NCBI GenBank assembly: GCA_038253885.1
Contig: JBBSGP010000002.1
Location: forward strand, 65,905-129,904
DNA length: 64,000 nt
Direction: 5' to 3'
From: JALZAQ01 sp038253885
Lineage (GTDB): Bacteria > Gemmatimonadota > Gemmatimonadetes > Gemmatimonadales > Gemmatimonadaceae
Positions 26,247-35,653 of this stretch are shown one piece after another (position 1 is the first letter of the stretch; every line of letters starts with the position of its first letter). The notes under the pieces are model-generated. The model ran no database searches, had not been told where the DNA came from, and saw only the letters and a program-made list of their open reading frames with translations. Position numbers and translations under genes: made by a program.

Positions 26247-28862
26247 GTGCAGCTGACGTCGCTCGACTGGGTGATCGTGGTAGTGAGCCTCGTGCTCTGC
26301 TACCTGCCGGCGATGTTCTACCTGCGGCGCGCCGGCACGAGCACCGCCGAGTTCTTCACCTCGGGCCAATCCGCGCCGTGGTGGCTGGTCGGCACCTCGA
26401 TGGTAGCCACGACCTTCAGCACCGACACGCCCAACTTGGTCACGGACTTCGTCCGGTCGCACGGCGTCTCGTACAACTGGGTGTGGTGGGCCTTTCTGCT
26501 CACCGGCATGGCGACGGTGTTCTTCTATGCGCAGCTGTGGCGCCGCTCCGGCGTACTCACGGATCTCGAGTTCTACGAGCTGCGCTATGCCGGTCGCCCC
26601 GCGGCAATGGTGCGGGGCTTCCGCGCCGTCTATCTCGGTCTCGTCTTCAATCTGATGATCATGTCCACGGTCACGCTCGCGGCAGTGAAGATCGCGAACG
26701 TGATGCTGGGCTGGGGACGCGTCGAGACGATCCTCATCGCCGGATCGGCGTGCGTGCTCTTTGCCTCCGTCTCCGGGCTGTGGGGGGTGCTGGCGACGGA
26801 TCTGGTTCAGTTCGCCCTCGCCATGATCGGAGTGATCGGCGCCGCGTACGTGTCCCTGCATCATCCGGCCGTCGGCGGACTGGCTGGTCTGCTGCGCCAG
26901 ACGGATCCCCATACCTTGTCGCTCCTGCCGGACTTCCGCGACACGTCGCTCACCGTCACGGTGCTGGTGATTCCTCTCACGATCCAGTGGTGGTCCGTCT
27001 GGTACCCGGGGGCGGAGCCCGGCGGTGGAAGCTACATCGCCCAGCGCATCCTGGCGTCGCGGAACGAGCGCCACGCTCTCGGCGCGACCCTCTGGTTCAA
27101 CGTCGCGCACTACGCGCTTCGCCCCTGGCCCTGGATTCTGGTGGCGCTGTGTTCGATGCTGGTCTTCCCTACTCTCGCCGACCTTCAGCGCGCCCTCCCG
27201 CACGTCAATCCGTCGCTGATCGCCAACGATCTCGCGTATCCGGCAATGCTCACCCTTCTCCCTGCCGGGATGAAGGGACTGCTCATCGCGTCGCTCTTCG
27301 CCGCCTACCGCTCGACGATGGAGACCCATCTCAACTGGGGTTCGTCCTACCTCGTCATCGACTTCTACCAGCGCTTCCTGGCGCCCGGGCACAGCGAGCG
27401 GCATTACCTCTGGGTATCGCGGGGGCTCACGGCCTTTCTGATGATCGGCTGCGGCGTCTTCACGATTTTTCTCTCGACGGCGAGCGAAGCTTTTCAGCTT
27501 CTGCTATCGGTGGGCGCGGGGACCGGCTTGATCTATCTCCTACGCTGGTTCTGGTGGCGCATCAACGCGTGGAGCGAGATCTCGGCAATGATCTCGTCGT
27601 TCGCGCTGTCGCTCGCGATCTTCGTGGCCAAGAAGAACGGCATGCCGATCTCCGATGCCGTCGCGCTGACGACGACGGTGGGGGTGACGACGGCGGTCTG
27701 GATCGTCGTGACTCTCGCGACGAGTCCGGTGGACCGGACGACGTTGCGGCGCTTCTACGAGCTCACGCGCCCAGCCGGCCCGGGGTGGCGCGCGATCCGC
27801 GAGGAGGCTGGACTCCCGTCGTCACCCGACAGTATCCCTCAGATGCTGCTCGGCTGGACGGCCGGCGTGACGTTCGTGTACGCGGGTCTGTTCGGCACGG
27901 GGAGCTTCATCTACGGGCGGGTCGGTCAGGCAAGCGTGTGGCTCGTGCTCTTTGTCGCGAGCGGCGTCGTACTCGTCCGTGTGCTCACGCGTCTGTGGGT
28001 GGGCGCGCCAATGATCGCCGGCGGTGAGACCTCCGTGGTCGCGGCGCGGCGTCCGGTGACCAAAGCGGTCGTCCTGGCTCGGGGCCTCGGCACGCGCATG
28101 CGGGCGCGGGACGACACCGCGCTCGGGCCAGCGCAGGCCGGCGCGGCAGACATCGGGATGAAGGGGATGATTCCCGTTGGACGGCCGTTTCTCGACTACG
28201 TGCTGAGCGCCCTCGCCGATGCCGGATTCACCGATGTCTGCCTCGTCATCGGGCCTGAGCACCAAGCCATCCGCGATCATTACCAGTCCACCGCCCGGCC
28301 GAGCCGACTGCGCGTGAGCTTCGCGGTTCAACCCACCGCGATAGGGACCGCGGACGCCGTGTTGGCCGCTGAGCAGTTCGTGGCGGGAGAGTCGTTCGTG
28401 GTCGTCAATTCGGATAACTACTATCCGAGCGACGCGTTGGCAGCGCTGCGAGGCGGGCGACAGCCCGCGGTGCTCGCGTTCGATCGCGCCGGGCTGATGA
28501 GCGCGGGAGCGATTTCTGCCGACCGCATCGCGACCTACGCGCTGCTCGAGGTCGCCCCGGATGGCCGTCTCCAGCGCGTCCTGGAAAAGCCGGGAATGGA
28601 GAACCTCACCCGACTCGGGCCGAACATTCCTGTGAGCATGAATTGCTGGCGATTCACCTCGACGATCTTCCGGGCATGTCGAGACGTGCCGCCCTCCCCC
28701 CGCGGCGAGCTGGAGCTGCCGCTCGCGGTTCAGTACGCGATCGACGTACTGGGTGTCACGTTCGATCTCATCCCGGTGAACGCGTCGGTGCTCGACCTCT
28801 CGCGTCGAGCCGACATCCCCGCGGTAACGGAGCGGCTCGCCGGAGTCGAGGTGCGCCTCTGA
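26247..28862 (+). CDS. Sodium/solute symporter fused to sugar-phosphate nucleotidyltransferase
   Basis: An 871-residue two-part protein starting at GTG. Residues 1-590 are a complete SSS-family symporter with about 13-15 helices (TFSTDTPNLVTDFV, ELRYAGRPAAM, WWSVWYPGAEPGGGSYIAQR, LNWGSSYLVIDFYQRF). From about residue 604 a nucleotidyltransferase domain begins (TKAVVLARGLGTRMR, MKGMIPVGRPFLDYVLSAL, IGTADAVLAAEQF, VVVNSDNYYP). The usual AAG of the first loop is ARG, but G-x-G-T-R is kept. There is no stop between the parts, though GTG 28056 could start the second alone. The gene lies between an alpha-galactosidase-like gene and galactokinase. Import of galactose or a galactoside and UDP-galactose formation from Gal-1-P is the natural guess. 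Confidence 0.85.
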   Translation: MQLTSLDWVIVVVSLVLCYLPAMFYLRRAGTSTAEFFTSGQSAPWWLVGTSMVATTFSTDTPNLVTDFVRSHGVSYNWVWWAFLLTGMATVFFYAQLWRRSGVLTDLEFYELRYAGRPAAMVRGFRAVYLGLVFNLMIMSTVTLAAVKIANVMLGWGRVETILIAGSACVLFASVSGLWGVLATDLVQFALAMIGVIGAAYVSLHHPAVGGLAGLLRQTDPHTLSLLPDFRDTSLTVTVLVIPLTIQWWSVWYPGAEPGGGSYIAQRILASRNERHALGATLWFNVAHYALRPWPWILVALCSMLVFPTLADLQRALPHVNPSLIANDLAYPAMLTLLPAGMKGLLIASLFAAYRSTMETHLNWGSSYLVIDFYQRFLAPGHSERHYLWVSRGLTAFLMIGCGVFTIFLSTASEAFQLLLSVGAGTGLIYLLRWFWWRINAWSEISAMISSFALSLAIFVAKKNGMPISDAVALTTTVGVTTAVWIVVTLATSPVDRTTLRRFYELTRPAGPGWRAIREEAGLPSSPDSIPQMLLGWTAGVTFVYAGLFGTGSFIYGRVGQASVWLVLFVASGVVLVRVLTRLWVGAPMIAGGETSVVAARRPVTKAVVLARGLGTRMRARDDTALGPAQAGAADIGMKGMIPVGRPFLDYVLSALADAGFTDVCLVIGPEHQAIRDHYQSTARPSRLRVSFAVQPTAIGTADAVLAAEQFVAGESFVVVNSDNYYPSDALAALRGGRQPAVLAFDRAGLMSAGAISADRIATYALLEVAPDGRLQRVLEKPGMENLTRLGPNIPVSMNCWRFTSTIFRACRDVPPSPRGELELPLAVQYAIDVLGVTFDLIPVNASVLDLSRRADIPAVTERLAGVEVRL

Positions 28863-28897
28863 CCGTCGGCGCGCTGGATCGGCTGACGGATGCCGGG

Positions 28898-30202
28898 ATG
28901 CGTCCCGAGGAGGCCGAGCGCAAGCAAGTTCTGGTGGACCGGGCGTCAGCTACTCTGAAGGCGATGGATCCGGCGGCGTCTGGTGGGAACGCACTGTGGG
29001 TGCCCGGACGTATCGAGTTTCTCGGAAAGCACACCGACTACGCGGGAGGACGCAGCCTGCTCTGCGCCGCCGAGCGCGGAGTCGTCGTGCTCTGGCGGCC
29101 TCGAGCTGATGGCCGGGTGCGGGTAGCGGATGCCGTTCGCTCGGAGAAGGTCGAATCGACCTACGATCAGGCTGCCCATGCCGATTCGGGGCACTGGTCG
29201 AACTACCCGCTCACGGTGATGAGACGGATCCGCCGTAACTTCGGGGATCCCCTGACGGGCGCGGATATCGCCCTCGCGAGTGATCTGCCACCCGCGGCTG
29301 GGATGAGCAGCTCGAGCGCTCTGATCGTGGGCATCTTCCTCGCGCTCGCCGACGCGTCGCATCTCGCGGAACGAGACGAGTACCGCGGCGTCATTCGCGA
29401 TCGCGAGGATCTGGCTGGCTATCTGGGCACGGTGGAGAACGGACAACCCTTCCGCACGATGGAGGGCGACAGCGGAGTCGGCACGTTCGGCGGGAGCGAA
29501 GACCAGACGGCCATCCTCTGCGCACGACCTGGACATCTCGTGCAATACGCATTCGCGCCGGTGAGATTCGAGCGAGTCGTCGAGCTCCCGAGCGAGCTCA
29601 TACTGGTGATTGCGTCGAGCGGGGTGACGGCGGAGAAGAGTGGCGCGGCGCGAGAGCTGTACAACGCCGCTTCGCTCGCCGTGGGACGGATGCTCGATCG
29701 CTGGCATGTTGTCACGGGCCAGCGTCATGCGAGTCTCGGCAGCCTGTTGCGGACAGCGCCGGACGCGGCCGTTCGGCTCGCTGCCATGCTGCGCGCCGAG
29801 GCCGGAGCGCCCGGCGGCACGACCGGCCTGTCAGAGCGGCTCGAGCAGTTCATGACCGAGAGCAACGATCTCGTCCCGTCGGCAGCGGATGCCCTGGACG
29901 AGGGCGACCTCACGAAGCTCGGCGTGCTCGTGGACCGCTCGCAGGCGGCAGCCGAGAGTCTGCTCGGGAATCAGCTGCCAGAGACGTCCTTTCTGGCGCA
30001 CAGCGCACGCGAGCTGGGCGCGGCAGCGGCATCCGCGTTCGGTGCCGGATTTGGTGGCAGCGTCTGGGCGCTCGTCGCCCGGAGCGGCTGCGAGGATTTC
30101 ATCGCGCGATGGAGGCGACGATACGCCGGCCGATTTCCGGACCGGGCGACCAGCGCGGACATGTTCAGCACCCGTGCAGGACCGCCGGCAACGAGGCTCT
30201 GA
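28898..30202 (+). CDS. galK: Galactokinase (GHMP kinase)
   Basis: A 434-residue kinase from ATG 28898. Motif 1 is PGRIEFLGKHTDYAGGRSL, motif 2 LPPAAGMSSSSALIVG (ATP loop) and motif 3 GAGFGGSVWALV; an additional ENGQPFRTMEGDSGVGTFGGSEDQ block is galactokinase-like. The usual GRVNLIGEHTDY is GRIEFLGKHTDY, a variant I associate with a separate subgroup. It phosphorylates galactose at C1. The frame is open upstream across the symporter stop, and a CTG overlapping that stop (28859) would add 13 residues. Either way the gene is tightly coupled to the symporter-nucleotidyltransferase gene, so product and next enzyme are made together. Substrate could also be another hexose or arabinose. Confidence 0.88.
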   Translation: MRPEEAERKQVLVDRASATLKAMDPAASGGNALWVPGRIEFLGKHTDYAGGRSLLCAAERGVVVLWRPRADGRVRVADAVRSEKVESTYDQAAHADSGHWSNYPLTVMRRIRRNFGDPLTGADIALASDLPPAAGMSSSSALIVGIFLALADASHLAERDEYRGVIRDREDLAGYLGTVENGQPFRTMEGDSGVGTFGGSEDQTAILCARPGHLVQYAFAPVRFERVVELPSELILVIASSGVTAEKSGAARELYNAASLAVGRMLDRWHVVTGQRHASLGSLLRTAPDAAVRLAAMLRAEAGAPGGTTGLSERLEQFMTESNDLVPSAADALDEGDLTKLGVLVDRSQAAAESLLGNQLPETSFLAHSARELGAAAASAFGAGFGGSVWALVARSGCEDFIARWRRRYAGRFPDRATSADMFSTRAGPPATRL

Positions 30203-30218
30203 GCCGCCGGCGCGCGGC

Positions 30219-32078
30219 TCACGGACCGGTCGCTGATTTCCCCAGATCGTCGAGTATCGGCGCGCGGAGCCCCGCCAGAGTGCGGCGCCGGGGCACGTTC
30301 AGGTCGAAGACCACGACCTCGTTCTGCCCGCGTCGCAGCCAGGGTCCGGGCACATAGAGAGTCTGCTGCGGTCCGATCGACCAGAAGCGACCGAGGTGAT
30401 GACCGTTCACCCAGACGCTTCCCTTCCCCCAGCCTCTGGTGTCGAGGAAGCTGTCGCCGGGACGATCGAGCCGAAATCGCCCGCGATAGAAGGCTGGTGT
30501 CGGTGCATCGCCGGAGGCATTGTGGAACGGGAGCCGGCCGGGCGATGTCATGGGAAGGGAAAACATCTCCCACCCCGTCAGCTCCCGATCCCCCAGCATC
30601 ACACGCTGCGTGATTCCCTTGCGCTCTGATCGCAGCGCCTTGGTGAAGTTGACCCGGCCGGAATTTTCGACCAGGATGTCGAGCCTCGCGCCGCCCGGGG
30701 GGATCGAGATCGGCAAGCGATCCTGATGGAGGCGGCGATCGAGCGTTCCCACCAGCGATCCGTTGACGTAGATGCGCGCATAGTCTCGCACCTCACCGAG
30801 TACGAGGTCGCCAGTGGGCGCGCCGGAGACTGTGGTGCGGTAGAGCACCGAGCCGAACGACTGCCCCAGCGCCTCCATGCCGCGCGGCCGCTCGGACCTC
30901 GTCGGAGCGCCGAGCGCACTCCAGAGTGGCGCCACCTCGGTCAGCTCGAACGCGGGAATCGCCACCGATCGCGCCTGCCGTGGCACGCCGGGAAGTGAAG
31001 CTCCGGCGCGATACCGGCGGATGACATCGCGAAACCGAAAGAACTTCGCCGTCGGACGCCCCGACTCGTCCAGGGCCGCATCGTAGTCGTAGCTGGTGGT
31101 CTGGGGCAGGTAGCCGTCACGCGACCCGTTGGCGCCATTCATGAGTCCGAACGTCGTGCCGCCGTGAAACATGTAGAGATTGACGGAATAGCCGCGCGCC
31201 AGCATCCACTCGAGCTCCCGCGCCTGCGCGGCGGCGTCGGTCCTCTCGTGCTTCTTCCCCCACTGGTCGAACCATCCCGCCCAGTACTCTCCGCTCATCA
31301 GCGGTTGACCGGCGCGGAAAGCACGCAATCGCGCGAAGGCGCTGTCGGCCTCACCAGTTCCGAAGTTCACGACCGCTGGCAGGTCGGGCAGCGTGCCGTG
31401 GGGCAGCTGCACGTCGCCATCGGCGGTATAGAGCAGCGCGTCGCCCAGTCCGGCGTGGCGCAGCGCATCGCGCTGCCAGCGGAGGTAACCCGTGTCCTGG
31501 TCGAACGAGCCGTACTCGTTCTCCACCTGAACGGCGATGATCGGCCCGCCACGTGCCGATAGCAGCGGCGAGAGCTCCCTGCCCAGACGGTCGAGCCACC
31601 GGCCCGCGGGTCGCGTGAAGCGAGCGTCGGCGCTTCGGAGCACCATCGCCGAATCTGCCAGCAGCCAGGGCGGATAGCCTCCGAGATCCCATTCAGCGCA
31701 GACGTACGGCCCCGGTCGAAGGATGACCCACAGACCCTCCTCCTGCGCCATGCGAATGTAGGCCGCGACGTCTCGTTCGCCGCTAAAGTCGTACGTTCCT
31801 GGCGACGGCTCGTGAAGATTCCAGAAGACGTAGGTGGAGATCGTGTTGAGTCCCATGGCGCGCGCCTTCCTCATCCGGTCGCGCCAGTACGCGCGCGGGA
31901 CACGCGCGTAGTGCATCTCGCCGGAGATGATCTGGAAAGGCGCTCCGTCGAGCAGAAAGCTGTCGTGTGTCAGCGACAGATGGTGCGAGTAGCGCTGAGC
32001 GGCGGCCGGCCGCACCGCCGTGACGCAGAGCGCGGCCGACAGCGCGAGGAGCGACGAGCGAGCGAGCGGCGGTCGCAT
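30219..32078 (-). CDS. Beta-galactosidase, GH35, secreted
   Basis: A 619-residue enzyme with a Sec signal peptide cut near AVRPAAAQ. The GH35 barrel shows FQIISGEMHYARVPR, NTISTYVFWNLHEP, LRPGPYVCAEWDLGGYPPWL, the acid/base in VQVENEYGS (Glu188) and the nucleophile in MSGEYWAGWF (Glu264). C-terminal beta domains follow, with a sugar-binding-like tail (GKGSVWVNGHHLGRFW). It cleaves terminal beta-galactose outside the cytoplasm. It converges with galK (16 nt apart), yet starts only 14 nt after the second ADOP permease on its own strand. It is therefore probably transcribed with PadR and the permease, putting this hydrolase under that regulator. Confidence 0.94.
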   Translation of the reverse strand: MRPPLARSSLLALSAALCVTAVRPAAAQRYSHHLSLTHDSFLLDGAPFQIISGEMHYARVPRAYWRDRMRKARAMGLNTISTYVFWNLHEPSPGTYDFSGERDVAAYIRMAQEEGLWVILRPGPYVCAEWDLGGYPPWLLADSAMVLRSADARFTRPAGRWLDRLGRELSPLLSARGGPIIAVQVENEYGSFDQDTGYLRWQRDALRHAGLGDALLYTADGDVQLPHGTLPDLPAVVNFGTGEADSAFARLRAFRAGQPLMSGEYWAGWFDQWGKKHERTDAAAQARELEWMLARGYSVNLYMFHGGTTFGLMNGANGSRDGYLPQTTSYDYDAALDESGRPTAKFFRFRDVIRRYRAGASLPGVPRQARSVAIPAFELTEVAPLWSALGAPTRSERPRGMEALGQSFGSVLYRTTVSGAPTGDLVLGEVRDYARIYVNGSLVGTLDRRLHQDRLPISIPPGGARLDILVENSGRVNFTKALRSERKGITQRVMLGDRELTGWEMFSLPMTSPGRLPFHNASGDAPTPAFYRGRFRLDRPGDSFLDTRGWGKGSVWVNGHHLGRFWSIGPQQTLYVPGPWLRRGQNEVVVFDLNVPRRRTLAGLRAPILDDLGKSATGP

Positions 32079-32092
32079 TGGCGATCGCGGCG

Positions 32093-34747
32093 CTACTCTC
32101 CCCTCAGGGCGAGGAGAGGGTCAGCGCCGGCGGCCCGCCGAGCCGGGATCATGCACGCGGCCAGCGCCACAACGGTCAGCGCCGCCGATACCGCGACGTA
32201 GGTCATGACGTCGGTCGCGGTCACTCCGAAGAGCAGACTGCCGATCAGCCGGCTCAGGGAGAGCGCCGCAACCAGGCCGATCACCACTCCAGCCGTCGTC
32301 AGTGCGGCGCCCTGGCCCACCACGAGCTTCAGCACATCCGCTGGCCGGGCGCCGAGCGCGACCCTGATGCCGAGCTCGCGTGCTCGCTGGGTGACAGCGT
32401 AGGACATCACCCCATAGATCCCGACCGTGGCGAGCAGGAGTGCCACCGCGGCGAACGACACGAGCAGCAGCATGTAGAATCGCGGCTGAGCGATCGTCTG
32501 ACCCACGCGCTCCCGCATCGTGCGCTCGGCGAATGTCGGGAGCTCGGGATCGATCGCGTGTACCTGCGCACGTGCGGACCGGACGATCGCCCGCGGATCG
32601 CCTGACGTCCTCATCACCGCAACCAGGTAGCGCTCGGGATACTGCGCCAGTGGCAGGTACATCTGCCCGGTGGGAATGTCAGCGAGACCGACGGTGTGGA
32701 TGTCACCGACAAGCCCGACAATCTGCCGAGCGACTGAGCCGCTGTCGTCGTCGAGACCGTCAACGCGAACGAAGCGACCAACCGGATTCTGGGAGCCGAA
32801 GTACTTCCGGGCGAAGGCGCGGTTGACGATGGCGACGGGTGCGCTGCTCTCGCGGTCATTGGGCGTGAACAGACGCCCGCTCAGCGACGAGATCCCGAGG
32901 GTCGCGAAGAATCCGTCCGTCACGCCGGCCATGCCCGCCTCGGGAGAGGTACCGGGAGTCCGTATCTGGCCCTCGATCGCGAGCGAGCTGGTTCGCGACG
33001 TCTCGCCCATCGGCAATCCGAAGACGAGCGCCGCCGACTCGACGCCGGGAATCCGCGTCAGCCGATCCACAAGCTCTCGATCGAATGGCCGAGTGTCCTT
33101 CTTTTCCTTGTACTTGCTGGCGGGCAGCGTAATCGAGAACGTCATCACGCGATCAGGCCGGAAGCCTGGGTCCACGATCGCGAGCCGATGGAAGCTCCTG
33201 ATCAGCAGTCCCGCTCCCGCCAGCAGCATGAGCGATAGCGCCAGCTCGGCGACCACCAGGACGCTTCGCGCGCGGCCGCTGTTGCCCCCCTGCGATCCAC
33301 GAGTGCCGTCACGCAGAGAGCGACTCAGATCGGGCGTCGTGGCGTAGAGCGCGGGCACGAGCCCGAACAGAACCCCGGTGGCGATCGCGATCAGCGCGGT
33401 CACGATCAGGACGCGTAGATCGAGCGACACCGCCGCCAGGAGCGGAATATCACCCGGCGCCGAGCTCTTGACCCAACGGACCATCCAGCTCGCGAGGAGA
33501 ATCCCGAAACCCCCGCCGACCGCCGAGAGCAGAACGCTCTCGCTGACCAGCTGCCGGACGAGACGGCCGCGGCCCGCGCCCAGGGCCGTTCGCACGGCAA
33601 TCTCCGTCTCGCGTCCGGCGGCACGAACCAGCATCAGGTTGGCGACGTTGGTGCAGGCGATCAGGAGAACGAGACCCACCGCCCCGAGCAGCACGAGCAG
33701 CGGCAGTTTGACGTCGCCGGTCAGATCCTCATGCATCGAAACGACACGAAGCTTCATGCCGGCGTTGGTATCCTGATACTGGTCGGAGAGTCGCTTCGCC
33801 AGCGCGGTGAGCTCGGCCTGCGCCGATTGGACCGTGGCGCCGGGGGCGAGTCGACCCACCACTCCGAGGGAATGCGAGCCGCGCTGGGGAGCAGCCAGCT
33901 GTTTGGGACCGAACGACAACGGCACGAAGATCTCGGCGCCGCCGGGCGGATGGGTGGCCGGATCGAGGACCCCGGTCACGGTCACCGCCTCTCCGTTCAG
34001 GGTGATCGCCCGGCCGACCACGGACGGGTCGGAGCCGAAGCGGCGCTTCCACAGATCCTCACTCAACACCGCCACCCGGGGCGCTCCCGGCTGGTCCTCT
34101 CCAGGCGCGAAGGTGCGGCCGATCAGCGCGCGCACGCCGAGCAGCGAGAAGAAGTTCGCGGTGACCGAGCGCCCCCGTAGCCGCTCCGGCTCACCGTCGC
34201 CGGTCAGATTGGTTGTGGCGCCTCCAAACGCGGCTGCACCCACGAACGAGTGCGCCTGCCGCTGGACGTCGAGAAAATCAAGCGCCGAGAAGCCCTCGTG
34301 GCCGCCCTCGTAGACCTTCGTCAGGCGCGAGGGGTTGGAATACGGCAGCGGCCGAAGCAGAACTCCATCCACGATGCTGAAGATCGTCGTGGTGCCTCCG
34401 ATGCCGAGCATGAGCGTCAGGAGGGCGACGGTCGTGAATCCACGCGAGAGCCGGAGCTGCCGCATCGCGAAAACGAGATCGTGTCTCAGGTCGGCGAACC
34501 ACTCAGCGCGCTGCATCTCCCGGTCTCTCTCCCGGCCAATGACGCGACAGTCGCGCTCGACCCGTTGCAGGTCCCCGAAGCGGCGAAGTGCCGCCGAGCG
34601 GGCGGCAGCCGCCTCCATCCCTCGCTCGATATTGTGCCGCGTCCGCATCTCCAGGTGGAAGCGCAACTCGGCGTCGACTTCTTCATCCACGCTCGTCTTC
34701 CAGATGAGCGACCGGAGCTGGTGTCCGAGGCCGACGCGCCTGCTCAT
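32093..34747 (-). CDS. ADOP-type ABC permease (second copy)
   Basis: An 884-residue permease of the same architecture as the one at 13.8-16.5 kb. A soluble N-terminus (WKTSVDEEVDAELRFHLEMR) is followed by two MacB-like periplasmic domains, each with FtsX helices (FTTVALLTLMLGIGGTTTIFS near the start of the first), and the end PARRAAGADPLLALRGE. The N-terminal cytoplasmic block differs from the first copy, so the pair is not a recent duplication. It is preceded 12 nt upstream by its PadR gene and followed 14 nt on by the GH35 gene. No ATPase partner is present. Transport substrate is unknown. Confidence 0.92.
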   Translation of the reverse strand: MSRRVGLGHQLRSLIWKTSVDEEVDAELRFHLEMRTRHNIERGMEAAAARSAALRRFGDLQRVERDCRVIGRERDREMQRAEWFADLRHDLVFAMRQLRLSRGFTTVALLTLMLGIGGTTTIFSIVDGVLLRPLPYSNPSRLTKVYEGGHEGFSALDFLDVQRQAHSFVGAAAFGGATTNLTGDGEPERLRGRSVTANFFSLLGVRALIGRTFAPGEDQPGAPRVAVLSEDLWKRRFGSDPSVVGRAITLNGEAVTVTGVLDPATHPPGGAEIFVPLSFGPKQLAAPQRGSHSLGVVGRLAPGATVQSAQAELTALAKRLSDQYQDTNAGMKLRVVSMHEDLTGDVKLPLLVLLGAVGLVLLIACTNVANLMLVRAAGRETEIAVRTALGAGRGRLVRQLVSESVLLSAVGGGFGILLASWMVRWVKSSAPGDIPLLAAVSLDLRVLIVTALIAIATGVLFGLVPALYATTPDLSRSLRDGTRGSQGGNSGRARSVLVVAELALSLMLLAGAGLLIRSFHRLAIVDPGFRPDRVMTFSITLPASKYKEKKDTRPFDRELVDRLTRIPGVESAALVFGLPMGETSRTSSLAIEGQIRTPGTSPEAGMAGVTDGFFATLGISSLSGRLFTPNDRESSAPVAIVNRAFARKYFGSQNPVGRFVRVDGLDDDSGSVARQIVGLVGDIHTVGLADIPTGQMYLPLAQYPERYLVAVMRTSGDPRAIVRSARAQVHAIDPELPTFAERTMRERVGQTIAQPRFYMLLLVSFAAVALLLATVGIYGVMSYAVTQRARELGIRVALGARPADVLKLVVGQGAALTTAGVVIGLVAALSLSRLIGSLLFGVTATDVMTYVAVSAALTVVALAACMIPARRAAGADPLLALRGE

Positions 34748-34759
34748 CCCGGCTTCACC

Positions 34760-35092
34760 CTACGCGGGCAGAAGCACCCGGGAGACCGCGGAAGCGAACT
34801 GGGCCCAGCGAGCCGTCTCGACACGGAGCTGTGCTCGTCCCGCGCGGGTGAGGGCGTAGATCTTCGCCGTCCGACCCAGGTCCGACGTCCCCCATTCCGC
34901 CTTCAACCAACCGCGTTTCTCCATGCGATAGAGCGACGGATAAAGCGAGCCCTCCTCGATCTGCAGAGCGTCGCCGGTCGTATCCTCGAGCCATCGGGCG
35001 ATCGCATAGCCGTGCCGCGGGCCCCAGCTCAGCGTCTTGAGGATCAGCGCATCCAACGTACCATGGAGAAGCTCACTGCCCGGCGCGGCCAT
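34760..35092 (-). CDS. PadR-family transcriptional regulator (second copy)
   Basis: A 110-residue winged-helix regulator from ATG 35092, with LLHGTLDALILKTLSWGPRH, GSLYPSLYRMEKRGWLKAEW and RTAKIYALTRAGRAQL. A GTG immediately upstream is also usable. It probably represses the PadR-ADOP-GH35 transcript. A near-consensus promoter lies 29-57 nt upstream. Unlike the first PadR gene I see no clear palindrome there, so its operator differs. Confidence 0.93.
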   Translation of the reverse strand: MAAPGSELLHGTLDALILKTLSWGPRHGYAIARWLEDTTGDALQIEEGSLYPSLYRMEKRGWLKAEWGTSDLGRTAKIYALTRAGRAQLRVETARWAQFASAVSRVLLPA

Positions 35093-35120
35093 CACGGAAC
35101 CCTTACCTAGAGGATCTTTG

Positions 35121-35149
35121 TATTTACGCCGTGTTGCCCAGACTGTCAA
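35121..35149 (-). promoter_or_regulatory. Sigma-70-type promoter for PadR2-ADOP2-GH35
   Basis: On the minus strand TTGACA (35149-35144), a 17-nt spacer and TAAATA (35126-35121) precede the ATG at 35092. The -35 is perfect and the -10 is weak. Confidence 0.6.
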
Positions 35150-35165
35150 GGTATAGGCGAAGGCC

Positions 35166-35648
35166 TTACCATCGACCGGCACGATACTCTTCCTGCAGCG
35201 CCAGATAGCTCGCCACCGTTCGAGCAATTCGATCGCCATCGGCCGCCGTCGTCGCTCGGGCGATACGAGCCGGTACGCCGAGGACCACCGAGTGGGGCGG
35301 AATGTCCATTCCTTCCGGGCACACCGCTCCGGCGCCGACGACCGACCCCGTCCCCACTCGCACGCGATTGAGGAGAATCGCGCCCATGCCGATGAGACAG
35401 TCATCTTCGATGAACGCACCATGAATCACGGCTCGATGGCCGATGGCCACACGATCGCCGATGGTGCACGGAACGCCGTTGTCGACGTGCACCACCGTGC
35501 CATCCTGAACGTTGCTGTCAGCACCTACCCGGATCGGCGCGCTGTCCGCGCGGAGCACCGCCGTGGGCCACACCGACGCACGCGCCCCGAGAGTCACGTC
35601 CCCGATCACGATCGCCAGCGGATGGACGTAGGCCGACGAATCGATCAC
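35166..35648 (-). CDS. Gamma-carbonic anhydrase-like hexapeptide-repeat protein
   Basis: A 160-residue left-handed beta-helix protein starting at GTG 35648. It opens with DSSAYVHPLAIVIGDVTLG and continues with hexapeptide turns (VWPTAVLRAD, DGTVVHVDNG, IGDRVAIGHRAVIHG, DDCLIGMGAILLNRVRVG, GSVVGAGAV) and LGVPARIAR. The three zinc histidines of this family fit VVH, IGH and VIHG. Such trimers hydrate carbon dioxide or act as acyltransferase relatives. It begins 5 nt after the amidase stop, so the two genes are co-transcribed. Catalytic activity is uncertain, as many family members are inactive. Confidence 0.88.
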   Translation of the reverse strand: MIDSSAYVHPLAIVIGDVTLGARASVWPTAVLRADSAPIRVGADSNVQDGTVVHVDNGVPCTIGDRVAIGHRAVIHGAFIEDDCLIGMGAILLNRVRVGTGSVVGAGAVCPEGMDIPPHSVVLGVPARIARATTAADGDRIARTVASYLALQEEYRAGRW

Positions 35649-35653
35649 CGGGA

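Noticed and set aside
26378..28027. A 549-codon plus-strand frame inside the symporter gene
   Set aside because: A +1 shadow of the symporter: no hydrophobic helices and Arg/Gly-rich composition.
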